Source: Chryseolinea sp. H1M3-3
Lineage (GTDB): Bacteria > Bacteroidota > Bacteroidia > Cytophagales > Cyclobacteriaceae
NCBI RefSeq assembly: GCF_029360725.1
Contig: NZ_JARKMY010000002.1
Location: 682,001 to 746,000, forward strand
Direction of reading: 5' to 3'
Length of the DNA: 64,000 nucleotides
Part shown: positions 53,755-63,646 of the stretch, in pieces
Numbering within the stretch: position 1 is the first letter of the stretch
How the letters are laid out: each line of letters opens with the position of its first letter
The notes under the pieces: generated by a model
Told to the model about the DNA's origin: nothing
What the model saw: only the letters and a program-made list of their open reading frames with translations
Database searches by the model: none
Translations under genes and position numbers: made by a program

Positions 53755-53786
53755 CAAATAAATCAAATGCTTTCAAATTCTCAAAA
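53755..53786 (-). promoter_or_regulatory. Candidate his operon promoter
   Basis: On the minus strand TTTTG (53786-53782), 19 bp, then TTTATTTG (53762-53755) fits the -33/-7 pattern with one mismatch in TAnnTTTG. It lies just upstream of the leader ORF and would give a very short 5' leader. Confidence 0.4.
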
Positions 53787-53877
53787 TTTACTTCTATAAA
53801 AACATAATAAAAAGGTAAAATTACCAGCGCGAACGATTGATCATTCAATATTGTACTGATATTGTTCGTGTACAGAT

Positions 53878-54891
53878 ATGAGAAAATTATACTGGATAGT
53901 CGGCATCGTGCTCGTTTCGTGCCTCGATAGCAAGGAGACAAAGCTGCAGCGTTTCCTGATCCAAAGTAACGACATGGTTGCTAAACAAAATGTTGAACAG
54001 GCTGAACGCTTTTTGAAAGAGGCTATTAAGCTTGATTCTTGTTTCGCTGATGCCTGGAATAATTTGGGTACACTATACTTCAATCAAATGAAGTATGCTG
54101 AGGCGCTTGAATACTATAGTACGGCTGTAGGGTGTAACCCTAACTTCATCGATGGTTATTTTAACCGGGCAAACACAGCCTATGAGTTGAAAGAATATTA
54201 CAATGCATTAAAAGATCTGGAGACGGTGTTTAAAAATAAGCCAGATACCGCGGCTGGCTATTTTTTACAGGGACTTATTCATACTCGTATGCGTAAATTT
54301 GATGACGCGTTGCATTCCTTTCGGGAAGCGGAAAACTTGGATAAAGGCAATAATGAAATTCTTGTGAATATTGGTACCGTGCATTACTATAAAAGACAGT
54401 ATGACAGCGCACGCCATTATTTGAAACATGCCATTGAAATTAATCCACAGGAAGCAAACGCACTGAATGCGCTTGCTATGGTTGAAGTCGAGCTGGGAAA
54501 TTATGATGAGGCGCTAGCGTTATTGGCTAAGGCACTTTCTATTCAGCCAAAAGATCCATATTTTTTGAATAACCGCGGCTACGTTTACCTACTATTAAAT
54601 AAAATGGAAATGGCGCTGAATGACATCGACTTGAGCATTACGCTTGATCCTTACAACGGTTGGGCTTACAGGAATAAGGGAGTTTATTATCTCATGTCTG
54701 GTAATCATGACGATGCAATCAGGCTTCTCAAACGGGCTGAGTCGAGTGATCCTTTTATCGAAAAAGTAAACTTGTTTTTAGGAGATGCGTTTCTGAAAAA
54801 GAATGACGCAAAACAAGCTTGCGATTATTATTCAAAAGCATTGGAACGCGAAGAACTTAGTAAACATGCGTTTGAATCTAAATGCAAATGA
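53878..54891 (+). CDS. TPR repeat lipoprotein
   Basis: A 337-residue protein with a lipoprotein signal (VLVSC, Cys15). Eight to nine tetratricopeptide repeats follow from about residue 30, e.g. ADAWNNLGTLYFNQMKYAEAL, IDGYFNRANTAYELKEYYNAL, NEILVNIGTVHYYKRQYDSAR and NGWAYRNKGVYYLMSGNHDDAI. TPRs mediate protein binding; the partner is unknown. It diverges from the his leader and precedes the NUDIX gene by 9 bp, so the two are probably an operon. Confidence 0.88.
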   Translation: MRKLYWIVGIVLVSCLDSKETKLQRFLIQSNDMVAKQNVEQAERFLKEAIKLDSCFADAWNNLGTLYFNQMKYAEALEYYSTAVGCNPNFIDGYFNRANTAYELKEYYNALKDLETVFKNKPDTAAGYFLQGLIHTRMRKFDDALHSFREAENLDKGNNEILVNIGTVHYYKRQYDSARHYLKHAIEINPQEANALNALAMVEVELGNYDEALALLAKALSIQPKDPYFLNNRGYVYLLLNKMEMALNDIDLSITLDPYNGWAYRNKGVYYLMSGNHDDAIRLLKRAESSDPFIEKVNLFLGDAFLKKNDAKQACDYYSKALEREELSKHAFESKCK

Positions 54892-54900
54892 AATCGTATC

Positions 54901-55536
54901 ATGTATTCGCGATTGATTAATAGTCTTATTCAACGGTTGGAACGTGAGCTTCCCTCGGCACTCGCACATGAACCACTCCGGGCAACTCCGGTTGGCCCGG
55001 TTCGACCGAAATTCAAAACCGATGAGCAGCCAAGATCCGGAAGTGTATTGATTTTACTGTATGAAGACCAAGGTGAAATCAAATTTCCATTGATAAAACG
55101 ACCTGAGTATGCGGGCGCCCACGGTGGACAAGTGAGCTTGCCCGGCGGAAAAACTGAACCAGGTGAAGATTCTATTCAAACAGCGTTGCGGGAAGCAAAT
55201 GAAGAAATCGGTGTGTATAGCCCTGACGTTAATGTTCTCGGCAGATTAACTGAATTTCATGTTCTACCCAGTAATTTCTTAATAACGCCAGTCGTTGCGG
55301 CAATTCCGTACAGACCTGTTTTTATCCCGGATTCTTATGAAGTTGCAAAGATCTTAAGTGGCACAGTAAATGAATTGATAAAGGATGATGCTGTTATGAT
55401 AACAGAGGTCCTCGCCGCCGGTCAATACCGCATGCAAGCTCCTCACTTCAAAATTGAAGACGAAGTTGTCTGGGGCGCCACGGCTATGATGCTGAATGAG
55501 TTCAGACTAATATTGAGAGAAATAATGGGATCGTAG
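54901..55536 (+). CDS. NUDIX hydrolase, CoA pyrophosphatase type
   Basis: A 211-residue NUDIX enzyme. The NUDIX box GGKTEPGEDSIQTALREANEEIG is complete (here broken as G-x5-E-x7-REANEEIG). It is preceded by PLIKRPEYAGAHGGQVSLPGG, the pattern of CoA- and short-chain acyl-CoA-cleaving members such as NudL. It follows the TPR gene by 9 bp. Confidence 0.88.
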   Translation: MYSRLINSLIQRLERELPSALAHEPLRATPVGPVRPKFKTDEQPRSGSVLILLYEDQGEIKFPLIKRPEYAGAHGGQVSLPGGKTEPGEDSIQTALREANEEIGVYSPDVNVLGRLTEFHVLPSNFLITPVVAAIPYRPVFIPDSYEVAKILSGTVNELIKDDAVMITEVLAAGQYRMQAPHFKIEDEVVWGATAMMLNEFRLILREIMGS

Positions 55537-55588
55537 TTTCAGGTCCTGGCTCACTAAGCAAGCACTCATAAACCAAGGAACCTGAAAC
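55536..55588. terminator. Inverted repeat between convergent genes
   Basis: GTTTCAGGT (55536-55544) and ACCTGAAAC (55580-55588) are perfect complements with a 35-nt loop, between the convergent NUDIX and ferritin genes. No U-run; function as a bidirectional terminator is possible. Confidence 0.35.
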
Positions 55589-55619
55589 CACAATCTAAAA
55601 TATGAACGTCGGAATGCCT

Positions 55620-56168
55620 TTATAACTTTCCGGAGATTCGCGCAGCGTACGATTCGAGCTTGCCAACTTCCTGATCAATCATCCATAGACCCACGCCTTC
55701 TTCGCCGATAATATCAAAGATTTCAACAGCTCTGCGTGCAAGTGTTTCTTCTTCACGTTGTTCATTAACATACCATTGTAAGAAGTTAAATGTTGCAAAA
55801 TCTTTGATCTGTAAGCATTGGTCCACAATGTTGTTGATGGACTTTGTTACTTCAATTTCATGGGTCAGCACTGATTCAAATACTTCCCGAAGTGTTCCAA
55901 AGGTGTGTTTGATACCGGCAATTTCGGGTTGAAGGGCATGGCCACCGGCTGCATTTACATAACGGAAAAGTTTTAACATGTGCATGCGTTCCTCTTCTGA
56001 GTGTTTGTACAAAAATTCTGCAGACACCTCGAAGCCTTTTGTATCGCACCAAGAAGCCATGGAAAGATATGCTGCTGAAGATTTGCCTTCCATCACGATC
56101 TGTTTGTTGAGCATGTCTTCAATTTCCGGTGTAATCGAGCGGGCTGGGGTATAAGTTTGTTTTTTCAT
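55620..56168 (-). CDS. ftnA: Non-haem ferritin
   Basis: Iron-storage shell protein of 182 residues. The ferroxidase centre is visible: EGKSSAAYLSMASWCD, the E-x2-H of SEEERMHMLKLFRYV, and LQWYVNEQREEETLARRA. No signal peptide. An exact -7 element, TATATTTG, lies on the minus strand at 56241-56234, about 66 bp upstream. It diverges from the LuxR regulator gene. Confidence 0.95.
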   Translation of the reverse strand: MKKQTYTPARSITPEIEDMLNKQIVMEGKSSAAYLSMASWCDTKGFEVSAEFLYKHSEEERMHMLKLFRYVNAAGGHALQPEIAGIKHTFGTLREVFESVLTHEIEVTKSINNIVDQCLQIKDFATFNFLQWYVNEQREEETLARRAVEIFDIIGEEGVGLWMIDQEVGKLESYAARISGKL

Positions 56169-56265
56169 CGCTATAATTTGTTAGGACAGTCTAAAAATTA
56201 AAGGTAACAGAAAAGGTCAAAACCCCACCATTGCAAATATATTATTTGGATTAATTCTAAATAAC

Positions 56266-56286
56266 GAATAGACTTGTAGTCTATTC
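56266..56286 (+). promoter_or_regulatory. 9-bp palindrome just before the LuxR regulator
   Basis: GAATAGACT (56266-56274), TGT, AGTCTATTC (56278-56286) is a perfect inverted repeat 10 bp before the start codon. It may be a binding site (autoregulation) or an mRNA hairpin that hinders initiation. Confidence 0.45.
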
Positions 56287-56296
56287 CAAGTATACA

Positions 56297-56938
56297 ATGA
56301 AGATTGATGCCTTGCTTGCTGATAAACAACCCTTGACTGCCGCAGGTTTAGAATCATTTCTTCTTGACAAACAGGAGATTAAAATTGTGGGAAAGGTGGC
56401 ACACGGGGAACAACTCGTGATCATGATGGAAAAAACTCATCCCGACCTTTTAATTGTCGATTATAATATACCTGGATATGTGACACTAGACGACATCCGA
56501 AACGCGATGTCTGTTTCTTCAAGGACCAATGTCCTTATTTTATCAGCGGATAATAACAAAGCAACTATCCTTGATGCGCTGCAATTAGGAGTGAAGGGCT
56601 ATATTACGAAAGACTGCAGCCTCCAGGAAGTTGGAATGGCTGTTCAATCCACCGCCAAAGGAGAAAAGTTCTTTTGCCATAAAATTCTCGATATTATCAT
56701 GGAGAAACGTTTCGGAGTCGAACCGGAAATGGAAACATCGGGTCTGACAACACGCGAGACAGAAATTCTCAAATTAATTGCCCATGGCCATTCCAGCTTG
56801 GCTATTGCTGAAAAATTGTTCTTAAGCCCACACACCGTGCAAACTCACCGGAAAAGCATTATAAGAAAACTAAACATAAAATCACCGACAGAATTTGTGA
56901 TTTATGCCATGGACTTTGGACTTCTAAAAATCAAATAG
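56297..56938 (+). CDS. LuxR (NarL) family response regulator
   Basis: A 213-residue two-domain regulator. The receiver domain starts IDALLADKQPLTAAGLE, with phospho-acceptor Asp in LLIVDYNIPG (about residue 55) and Lys in GVKGYITKDC. The LuxR helix-turn-helix is TTRETEILKLIAHGHSSLAIA and LFLSPHTVQTHRKSII. No kinase is adjacent, so it is an orphan regulator. A 9-bp palindrome lies 10 bp upstream of its ATG. Confidence 0.93.
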   Translation: MKIDALLADKQPLTAAGLESFLLDKQEIKIVGKVAHGEQLVIMMEKTHPDLLIVDYNIPGYVTLDDIRNAMSVSSRTNVLILSADNNKATILDALQLGVKGYITKDCSLQEVGMAVQSTAKGEKFFCHKILDIIMEKRFGVEPEMETSGLTTRETEILKLIAHGHSSLAIAEKLFLSPHTVQTHRKSIIRKLNIKSPTEFVIYAMDFGLLKIK

Positions 56939-56942
56939 CAAG

Positions 56943-57554
56943 TCATTTGAGCAACGGTTCTAGCACCTTGACTACGTTTTCAGCCACGATTTTGTGACCG
57001 TCCGGGTTTGGGTGTATGCCATCATTAAGGTTTAGCTTTTCGTTGCCCGCCACATCCTGCAACAAAAATGGAATCAGGGTAGCGTTATTTTTTTTCGCGA
57101 GTTCCGGAAATATTTTTCTGAAATTAGCAGTGTATTCGGGTCCCATGTTAGGAGGAACCATCATTCCCGCAATTATGATTTTCACGTTAGGAAACTTGGC
57201 CTTCACCTTATCGATGATGAGCTGCAAATTCCTCTTTGTTTGATCCAGCGGCAAGCCCCGTAATCCATCGTTGGCACCGAGTTCTAAAACAAAAACATCG
57301 ATTGGTTGGCGAATAACCCAATCCAGGCGATTGAGACCACCCGCCGATGTTTCACCGCTGAGTCCCGCATTTATCACTCTCGCAACTTTCTTTTGTTGGT
57401 TTAATTTTTTTTCCACCAGGGCGGGAAAAGCTTCTTCCGGCGATAAACCGTACCCCGCCGTAAGGCTATCCCCATAAAAAAGAATTACTTTTGGAGCCGG
57501 ATCATAGCTGAAAAGACTTAAAAGAAAAGCAATAACAAGCGTTTTTATCCCCAT
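56943..57554 (-). CDS. SGNH-family esterase, arylesterase/TesA-like
   Basis: A 203-residue lipolytic enzyme, probably exported (N-terminal hydrophobic segment VIAFLLSLFSYDPA). SGNH blocks: FYGDSLTAGYGL with catalytic Ser, NAGLSGETSAGG, LELGANDGLRG, and DGIHPNPDGHKIVAE with the Asp-His pair. It is divergent from a YbbA-like ATPase, the same neighbourhood as tesA-ybbA in E. coli. Confidence 0.92.
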   Translation of the reverse strand: MGIKTLVIAFLLSLFSYDPAPKVILFYGDSLTAGYGLSPEEAFPALVEKKLNQQKKVARVINAGLSGETSAGGLNRLDWVIRQPIDVFVLELGANDGLRGLPLDQTKRNLQLIIDKVKAKFPNVKIIIAGMMVPPNMGPEYTANFRKIFPELAKKNNATLIPFLLQDVAGNEKLNLNDGIHPNPDGHKIVAENVVKVLEPLLK

Positions 57555-57642
57555 AGAAACAATGAATTTCGTCTTTTATCCAACTCAGAAACATTTTTGA
57601 TGTATTAACGTCTTCACCAAAGTATTGATTCAAACAAAAACC

Positions 57643-58353
57643 ATGTCAACTCCAATTCTGCAAGCTGAAAGCCTAACAAAAATATATCGTTCCGCCGATA
57701 AAGAGCTTATCGTGCTGGATAATGTTTCATTCACTGTTGAACAAGGTGATTCGCTCGCTATCATCGGGCCTTCCGGGAGCGGTAAAACTACCTTATTAGG
57801 GCTTTGCGCTGGTCTCGATACCGCCACGTCTGGTGTTGTTTCGTTAATGGGCTTTAAGCTTAATGCCATGAGTGAAGACGACAGGGCTTATGTCCGTAAT
57901 CAATATGTAGGTTTTGTTTTCCAGAATTTTCAGTTGCTCTCAACTTTGACGGCGGTGGAAAATGTGATGGTTCCTCTTGAATTAAGAGGTGAACGAAATG
58001 TTAATCAAAAAGCGAAGGATCTTTTAGCCCGCGTAGGACTTTCTGATAGACTTCATCATTATCCGTCACAATTGTCGGGCGGAGAGCAACAGCGAGTAGC
58101 CATGGCGCGAGCCTTCATTACGGATCCCAAAATTCTTTTTGCAGATGAGCCCACCGGAAACCTTGATGAGGAAAACGCAACCCACATTACGGAATTACTT
58201 TTTGGAATGAATAAAGAGAAAGGTACTACACTAGTGCTTGTAACCCATAATCTTGAACTGGCACAACGAACCCAGCGAATTCTGCGAATGCGAGGTGGGA
58301 AACTCATTGAGGAAATTCTGGTAGAGGGGCTCAAGCTCCACATTCAAGGGTAA
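57643..58353 (+). CDS. ABC transporter ATP-binding protein, LolD/YbbA type
   Basis: A 236-residue ATPase. Walker A GPSGSGKTTLL, Q-loop FQNFQLLSTL, signature LSGGEQQRVAMARAF, Walker B ILFADEPTGNLD and H-loop LVTHNLEL are intact. The ATG at 57643 (MSTPILQAE) is preferred over the TTG at 57625. In E. coli the YbbA gene is followed by the YbbP permease; here the next gene is a small lipocalin-like protein, so the permease is elsewhere. Divergent from the TesA-like esterase. Confidence 0.93.
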   Translation: MSTPILQAESLTKIYRSADKELIVLDNVSFTVEQGDSLAIIGPSGSGKTTLLGLCAGLDTATSGVVSLMGFKLNAMSEDDRAYVRNQYVGFVFQNFQLLSTLTAVENVMVPLELRGERNVNQKAKDLLARVGLSDRLHHYPSQLSGGEQQRVAMARAFITDPKILFADEPTGNLDEENATHITELLFGMNKEKGTTLVLVTHNLELAQRTQRILRMRGGKLIEEILVEGLKLHIQG

Positions 58354-58497
58354 AATTTATCTTCATCATGTGGAATCATTACGCAAGTGAGTGATACTAA
58401 TGCTCCACAGATATGCGCTGGAAATTCCAATTTCGCTTTTAAAAAACAAGGCATGATTTTTACGCCTGTATAACTACAAACATCTTAACATACTTTT

Positions 58498-58959
58498 ATG
58501 ATAGTCAAAAAGTCCCTTTTTATTCTGCCTTTTATTTTGGGGTTACTTGTTTTCAAAGTTTCAGCTCAACAATCCACCGAAGGGCCGCAAAAGGCAATCG
58601 AGAGCATCGTCGGTAAATGGCAGCTGCAGAAAGTTTATGCCGGTAGCCGGGAAATCACTGCCAACCCTAACGCTGAGCGTCAATCTTCAATAGAGTTTAA
58701 TGAAGACGGAACTTATAAGTTGCAGGCAGAGGACGAAGATAATGGGTCGTACCGCTTGAATGAAAATCATTCCGTATTGTATCTAGAAAGTCAGCAAAAA
58801 AGTGAGACATCCTCAGCGGTTAATACGCCAAACTTAAGTGAATACAATATCACTATTAGAAATGGCATATTGACTATGCAATCCAAAGAGGGAACATCTC
58901 CGTCGACGAGGTACGTTTATGCGCGGGCGGGACAAGCAGCTGAAGGAGAAGATAAGTAA
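58498..58959 (+). CDS. Lipocalin-like exported protein
   Basis: A 153-residue protein with a signal peptide (to about VSAQ, residue 24). The mature part starts with the lipocalin-like motif ESIVGKWQLQKVYAG, then SSIEFNEDGTYKLQ and GSYRLNENHSVLYLES, strands of a small barrel, and ends in an acidic tail. Function unknown. Confidence 0.75.
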   Translation: MIVKKSLFILPFILGLLVFKVSAQQSTEGPQKAIESIVGKWQLQKVYAGSREITANPNAERQSSIEFNEDGTYKLQAEDEDNGSYRLNENHSVLYLESQQKSETSSAVNTPNLSEYNITIRNGILTMQSKEGTSPSTRYVYARAGQAAEGEDK

Positions 58960-58983
58960 CAATTCATTCCGCAAAATCTATTA

Positions 58984-59018
58984 TGGTTGCAGTGAAGGAT
59001 TGTCACTCACTGCAACCA
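58984..59018. terminator. 12-bp stem-loop between convergent genes
   Basis: TGGTTGCAGTGA (58984-58995) and TCACTGCAACCA (59007-59018) form a perfect stem with an 11-nt loop. It lies between the lipocalin-like gene and the ABC-F gene stops. No U-run on either side, so it is probably a 3'-end hairpin serving both transcripts. Confidence 0.6.
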
Positions 59019-59026
59019 CAAAATAA

Positions 59027-60757
<1,731 letters not shown>

Positions 60758-60809
60758 TTAACAAACCATTGCGCTGCAAGCAATGGATCCCGGTCGCGCA
60801 TTTAAACGA

Positions 60810-60835
60810 GGTAGTGGCTTCTTGGAACCACTACC
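60810..60835. terminator. Hairpin downstream of the GntR gene
   Basis: GGTAGTGG (60810-60817) and CCACTACC (60828-60835) form a perfect 8-bp stem. It lies just past the stop of the minus-strand GntR gene (60849). The T-tract that follows is poor (TCGTTTAAAT). Confidence 0.45.
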
Positions 60836-60848
60836 AGCGTTGAATTCT

Positions 60849-61868
60849 TTAGATCGAATTTCTAATAATAAGGGTAAACGGATTTTTAATTTTGGTCCGC
60901 TTTCTGTTCTTAATCATATCGGCAAGAGTTTCGCCCATTTTATTAAAATCAGTACTGAGTACTGTAATACCTCCCGCCAGGATTTCTTTAAACGGAGTAT
61001 CGTTGTAAGTAATGGTTCCGATATCCTCTCCAAGTTTTAGATTTTGTGCATTTGATTTTTTTATCAACTCCACCAAATCAACCTCTTCGATAACGATATA
61101 TAATTCACCCTCACTTAATTCACGTTGTCCCACGCGTTCAATGATTTCATAGTTGAAACCTTCAGCTTCACAAAAATTCACAAACCCCTGGGATATACCT
61201 GCACAGTAATAATTGTCGGTAGGGAACACTAAAACAAGTTTATTGTATCTTTTTATCTTATCAATACCCGTGTAAAGCGCTTGATGAATATCGAGTTCAA
61301 AATCTTCAAAGACACAGCCGTAGTCTCCGTCAATTCCCTCCATATCTTTGTTTAATAAAATCAAACGTTCCTTAGGGATTTTATTGATGGCCGCTTTAAC
61401 ACTTTCTGTTTCATGACGTAAGTGGGGCATGAGCACGTAATAATCGTAACGCCCTAGGCTTTCAATAATTATTTTCTCCAACGTACGGCTATCTGCATTA
61501 TGCACCTGCAAGTCAACCGTAAATCCTTCTCCGACATTCTTTACGAAAGAGTTGTAGATAGTTTTTTTATGATCGCTTAGTTTGTTGAACATCAATAAAA
61601 CCCTTCGCTCTTCATTTTTGCCTGTACTCGAAACATAAAACCCTTTACCCCGGACAGCAGTGATAATTCCTCGCTTGCGTAAAATCTTATACGCCTTTTC
61701 AACAGTGTCGCGCGATAAATAATATTCTTCACTGGTCTCATTAATAGATGGTATTTTGTCGCCCACCTTTACAATTCCCAGTTCAATATCTGATACAATT
61801 GTATCAACGACTTGTTGATACTTCGGAATTTTTGATCCTTCATCAATCGTTAAAAATCCTTCAAACAT
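60849..61868 (-). CDS. GntR-type regulator with periplasmic-binding-like effector domain
   Basis: A 339-residue repressor. Winged helix at about residues 14-80: IPKYQQVVDTIVSDIELGIVKVGDKIPS, YYLSRDTVEKAYKIL and GIITAVRGKGFYVS. The rest (about 85-339) resembles the LacI-like sugar-binding fold (RYDYYVLMPHLRHE, VFPTDNYYCAGISQGF, IGTITYNDTPF). This arrangement is typical of Bacteroidota sugar regulators next to catabolic genes. A -7 element TATTTTTG lies at 61929-61922, about 54 bp before the start. It probably controls the FGGY kinase and permease upstream. Confidence 0.88.
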   Translation of the reverse strand: MFEGFLTIDEGSKIPKYQQVVDTIVSDIELGIVKVGDKIPSINETSEEYYLSRDTVEKAYKILRKRGIITAVRGKGFYVSSTGKNEERRVLLMFNKLSDHKKTIYNSFVKNVGEGFTVDLQVHNADSRTLEKIIIESLGRYDYYVLMPHLRHETESVKAAINKIPKERLILLNKDMEGIDGDYGCVFEDFELDIHQALYTGIDKIKRYNKLVLVFPTDNYYCAGISQGFVNFCEAEGFNYEIIERVGQRELSEGELYIVIEEVDLVELIKKSNAQNLKLGEDIGTITYNDTPFKEILAGGITVLSTDFNKMGETLADMIKNRKRTKIKNPFTLIIRNSI

Positions 61869-62028
61869 AAGCTTAGGTTTAATTTGGTGTTACAACCGGG
61901 TCAAAGAAGATCCTTTAAAAACAAAAATATAGGAAAAACTTTTTGGGTATTCAAACTTGTTCTAACGATTGCAAGTGCCGGTGCTATCGTTTTCACTAAA
62001 CATCAGAGAGTTATATTTTCCTAAAAAA

Positions 62029-63405
62029 CTAGACGGCATTTACATTTACCTGCGCCGTTTTGCCCGCATAGGCATTTTTTCCGGTTACAAGCCAGGCGGC
62101 TCCGAGCGCTGTTGCACGAGGGTGGTCAGAAATTAATATTTTTCTTTCAGGAAGCTCCCTTTTCATGATTTCCAGAAATAATTTACTTTTTGTGAATCCT
62201 CCTACTACAATGACATTTTGTATCTGGCCGTTCGGGTCAATCAAATCGATTGAAATCTTTTGCCACCGTACGAGTTGACTTACCAACTGATGTTGAGCCT
62301 CTTCAAAATCTTTAAACCTTGAATAATCAATGGAAAGGTTCGAGGAATGTAACTCCGGCCCTGTTCCCTCCATTCCCAGCGGCTGAAAGTCTACAAACGA
62401 ATTAGCATTTCTTAAGCGGGAATAACATTCTGGATTGAAGGCGATATTCTTATAATAATCCTTGTCAAGGTTATAATGTGCTGCCAGCGCTTTTTGCTGA
62501 AGTTCGTGTTCATGACCTAGAAAAATCCGGGAAGCTTTCACTGGTTTACCCTCGAATGTCAGATAACACAAACAATCCTGCGTCAATTCACGATGGGTAA
62601 GTAACTGATCGTTAAACGGATTGAAGCAAATATTCCAGGTGCCGGTTGATAACAAAAGAAACTTCTCCTTCATCACAACCAGATATGGCATCAATGCAGC
62701 TGAGCTGTCGTGAACACCCACTCCAACTTTTATATGCATACCGTTTTGAACATAATCAGTGGTATGGTCTGCGTGGTGAATAACAGGAAACAGTTCCTGT
62801 AAATGTTCGGCCTTGACCCAGTGATGATAGCCTTGTTTTTTAAAATCCCAGAGCAGTGTATGACAACCTATGCTCGTTACTTCTGAAAACTTCTTTTTAG
62901 TCAACAGGTAAGTAAAGTATTGAGGAAAGTGCAAGGATGTTTCAATAGTTGAAAAAAGTGCCGGCTTTTTGCATTTTAACCAATACAGTTGAAGCCCTGA
63001 ATTCAATAATCCAAGAAAGGGAGATGCTGTATTTATGGACAGGTCGTCCTCCGTGTTATACTTTGCTAAAAAATCTCGTTTACAATCTTCTGGAAAAGGC
63101 TTAAGATAATTATAAAAGAATTTTATAGGATCACCGGTTTTTGAAATGTGTACCAGGCTGGCGCCGTAAGCTGAAAAATTAATATGTGTAATAAGGTATT
63201 TCGGATGCCTTAGAAAATGATTCAATCTCTCAATTACCCATTGACTAAGCGCAGGTAAGTCTTCGGATGGGAAGTTATCATCATCATTTATTTCACTGAA
63301 GGTTGTGGTTTCCTCCTCCAACACATGAAAATCTATATCGAAGAGCAGAACCTTTTTAGTGGTTTTGCCAATATCAAATATCAGCGTAGCGGCTTGTCTG
63401 TTCAA
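62029..63405 (-). CDS. FGGY family carbohydrate kinase
   Basis: A 458-residue sugar kinase. The N-terminal phosphate motif is DIGKTTKKVLLFD, the form seen in a Bacteroidota subgroup, against D-x-G-T-T in most members. NFSAYGASLVHI follows, then LGLLNSGLQLYWL, VGVGVHDSSAALMP, LLSTGTWNICFNPF and the C-terminal VIVVGGFTKSKLFLEIM with ALGAAWLV. The substrate may be a ketose such as rhamnulose or fuculose, but this is inference. A structured leader with a terminator lies just before its start. Confidence 0.88.
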   Translation of the reverse strand: MNRQAATLIFDIGKTTKKVLLFDIDFHVLEEETTTFSEINDDDNFPSEDLPALSQWVIERLNHFLRHPKYLITHINFSAYGASLVHISKTGDPIKFFYNYLKPFPEDCKRDFLAKYNTEDDLSINTASPFLGLLNSGLQLYWLKCKKPALFSTIETSLHFPQYFTYLLTKKKFSEVTSIGCHTLLWDFKKQGYHHWVKAEHLQELFPVIHHADHTTDYVQNGMHIKVGVGVHDSSAALMPYLVVMKEKFLLLSTGTWNICFNPFNDQLLTHRELTQDCLCYLTFEGKPVKASRIFLGHEHELQQKALAAHYNLDKDYYKNIAFNPECYSRLRNANSFVDFQPLGMEGTGPELHSSNLSIDYSRFKDFEEAQHQLVSQLVRWQKISIDLIDPNGQIQNVIVVGGFTKSKLFLEIMKRELPERKILISDHPRATALGAAWLVTGKNAYAGKTAQVNVNAV

Positions 63406-63428
63406 TGTTTGAAGGTTTGGGGAAAGAT

Positions 63429-63518
63429 CAAAAAAAAACTGAAGTTTCGGACTTCAGTATAAAGAAAGGACCTCCTGACCGCTCATCTTAAAAAAGACAA
63501 GCGGCCCCGGCTGGAGGT
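63429..63518 (-). promoter_or_regulatory. Leader with hairpin and terminator before the FGGY kinase
   Basis: On the minus strand a long imperfect hairpin (ACCTCC 63518-63513 with GGAGGT 63475-63470; CCGCT 63504-63500 with AGCGG 63483-63479) is followed by a perfect 8-bp stem, ACTGAAGT with ACTTCAGT (63458-63438), and nine T's. The U-run ends 24 bp before the kinase start codon. This is the layout of a transcription attenuator or riboswitch, but I cannot match it to a known class. Confidence 0.6.
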
Positions 63519-63557
63519 ACCTAACCAATAAACAAGTAATATATTAATACACGAAGG

Positions 63558-63607
63558 GGTGTCCTGTGTTGTCATGCACACATGCGTGCGTATAACCACA
63601 GGACACC
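63558..63607. promoter_or_regulatory. 11-bp inverted repeat in the divergent promoter region
   Basis: GGTGTCCTGTG (63558-63568) and CACAGGACACC (63597-63607) are perfect complements, with a nested TGCAC/GTGCG pair at the centre. The position between the divergent kinase and permease genes suits an operator, for instance of the GntR regulator, or an RNA stem. Confidence 0.5.
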
Positions 63608-63646
63608 AAAGTTTGGCTTAGAAGCTTAATTTTCCATTATTTACCT

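Noticed and set aside
53666-53941. 91-codon version of the His-rich frame
   Set aside because: The upstream 67 codons run through the likely promoter and lack protein character; the 24-codon leader from the ATG at 53740 fits better.
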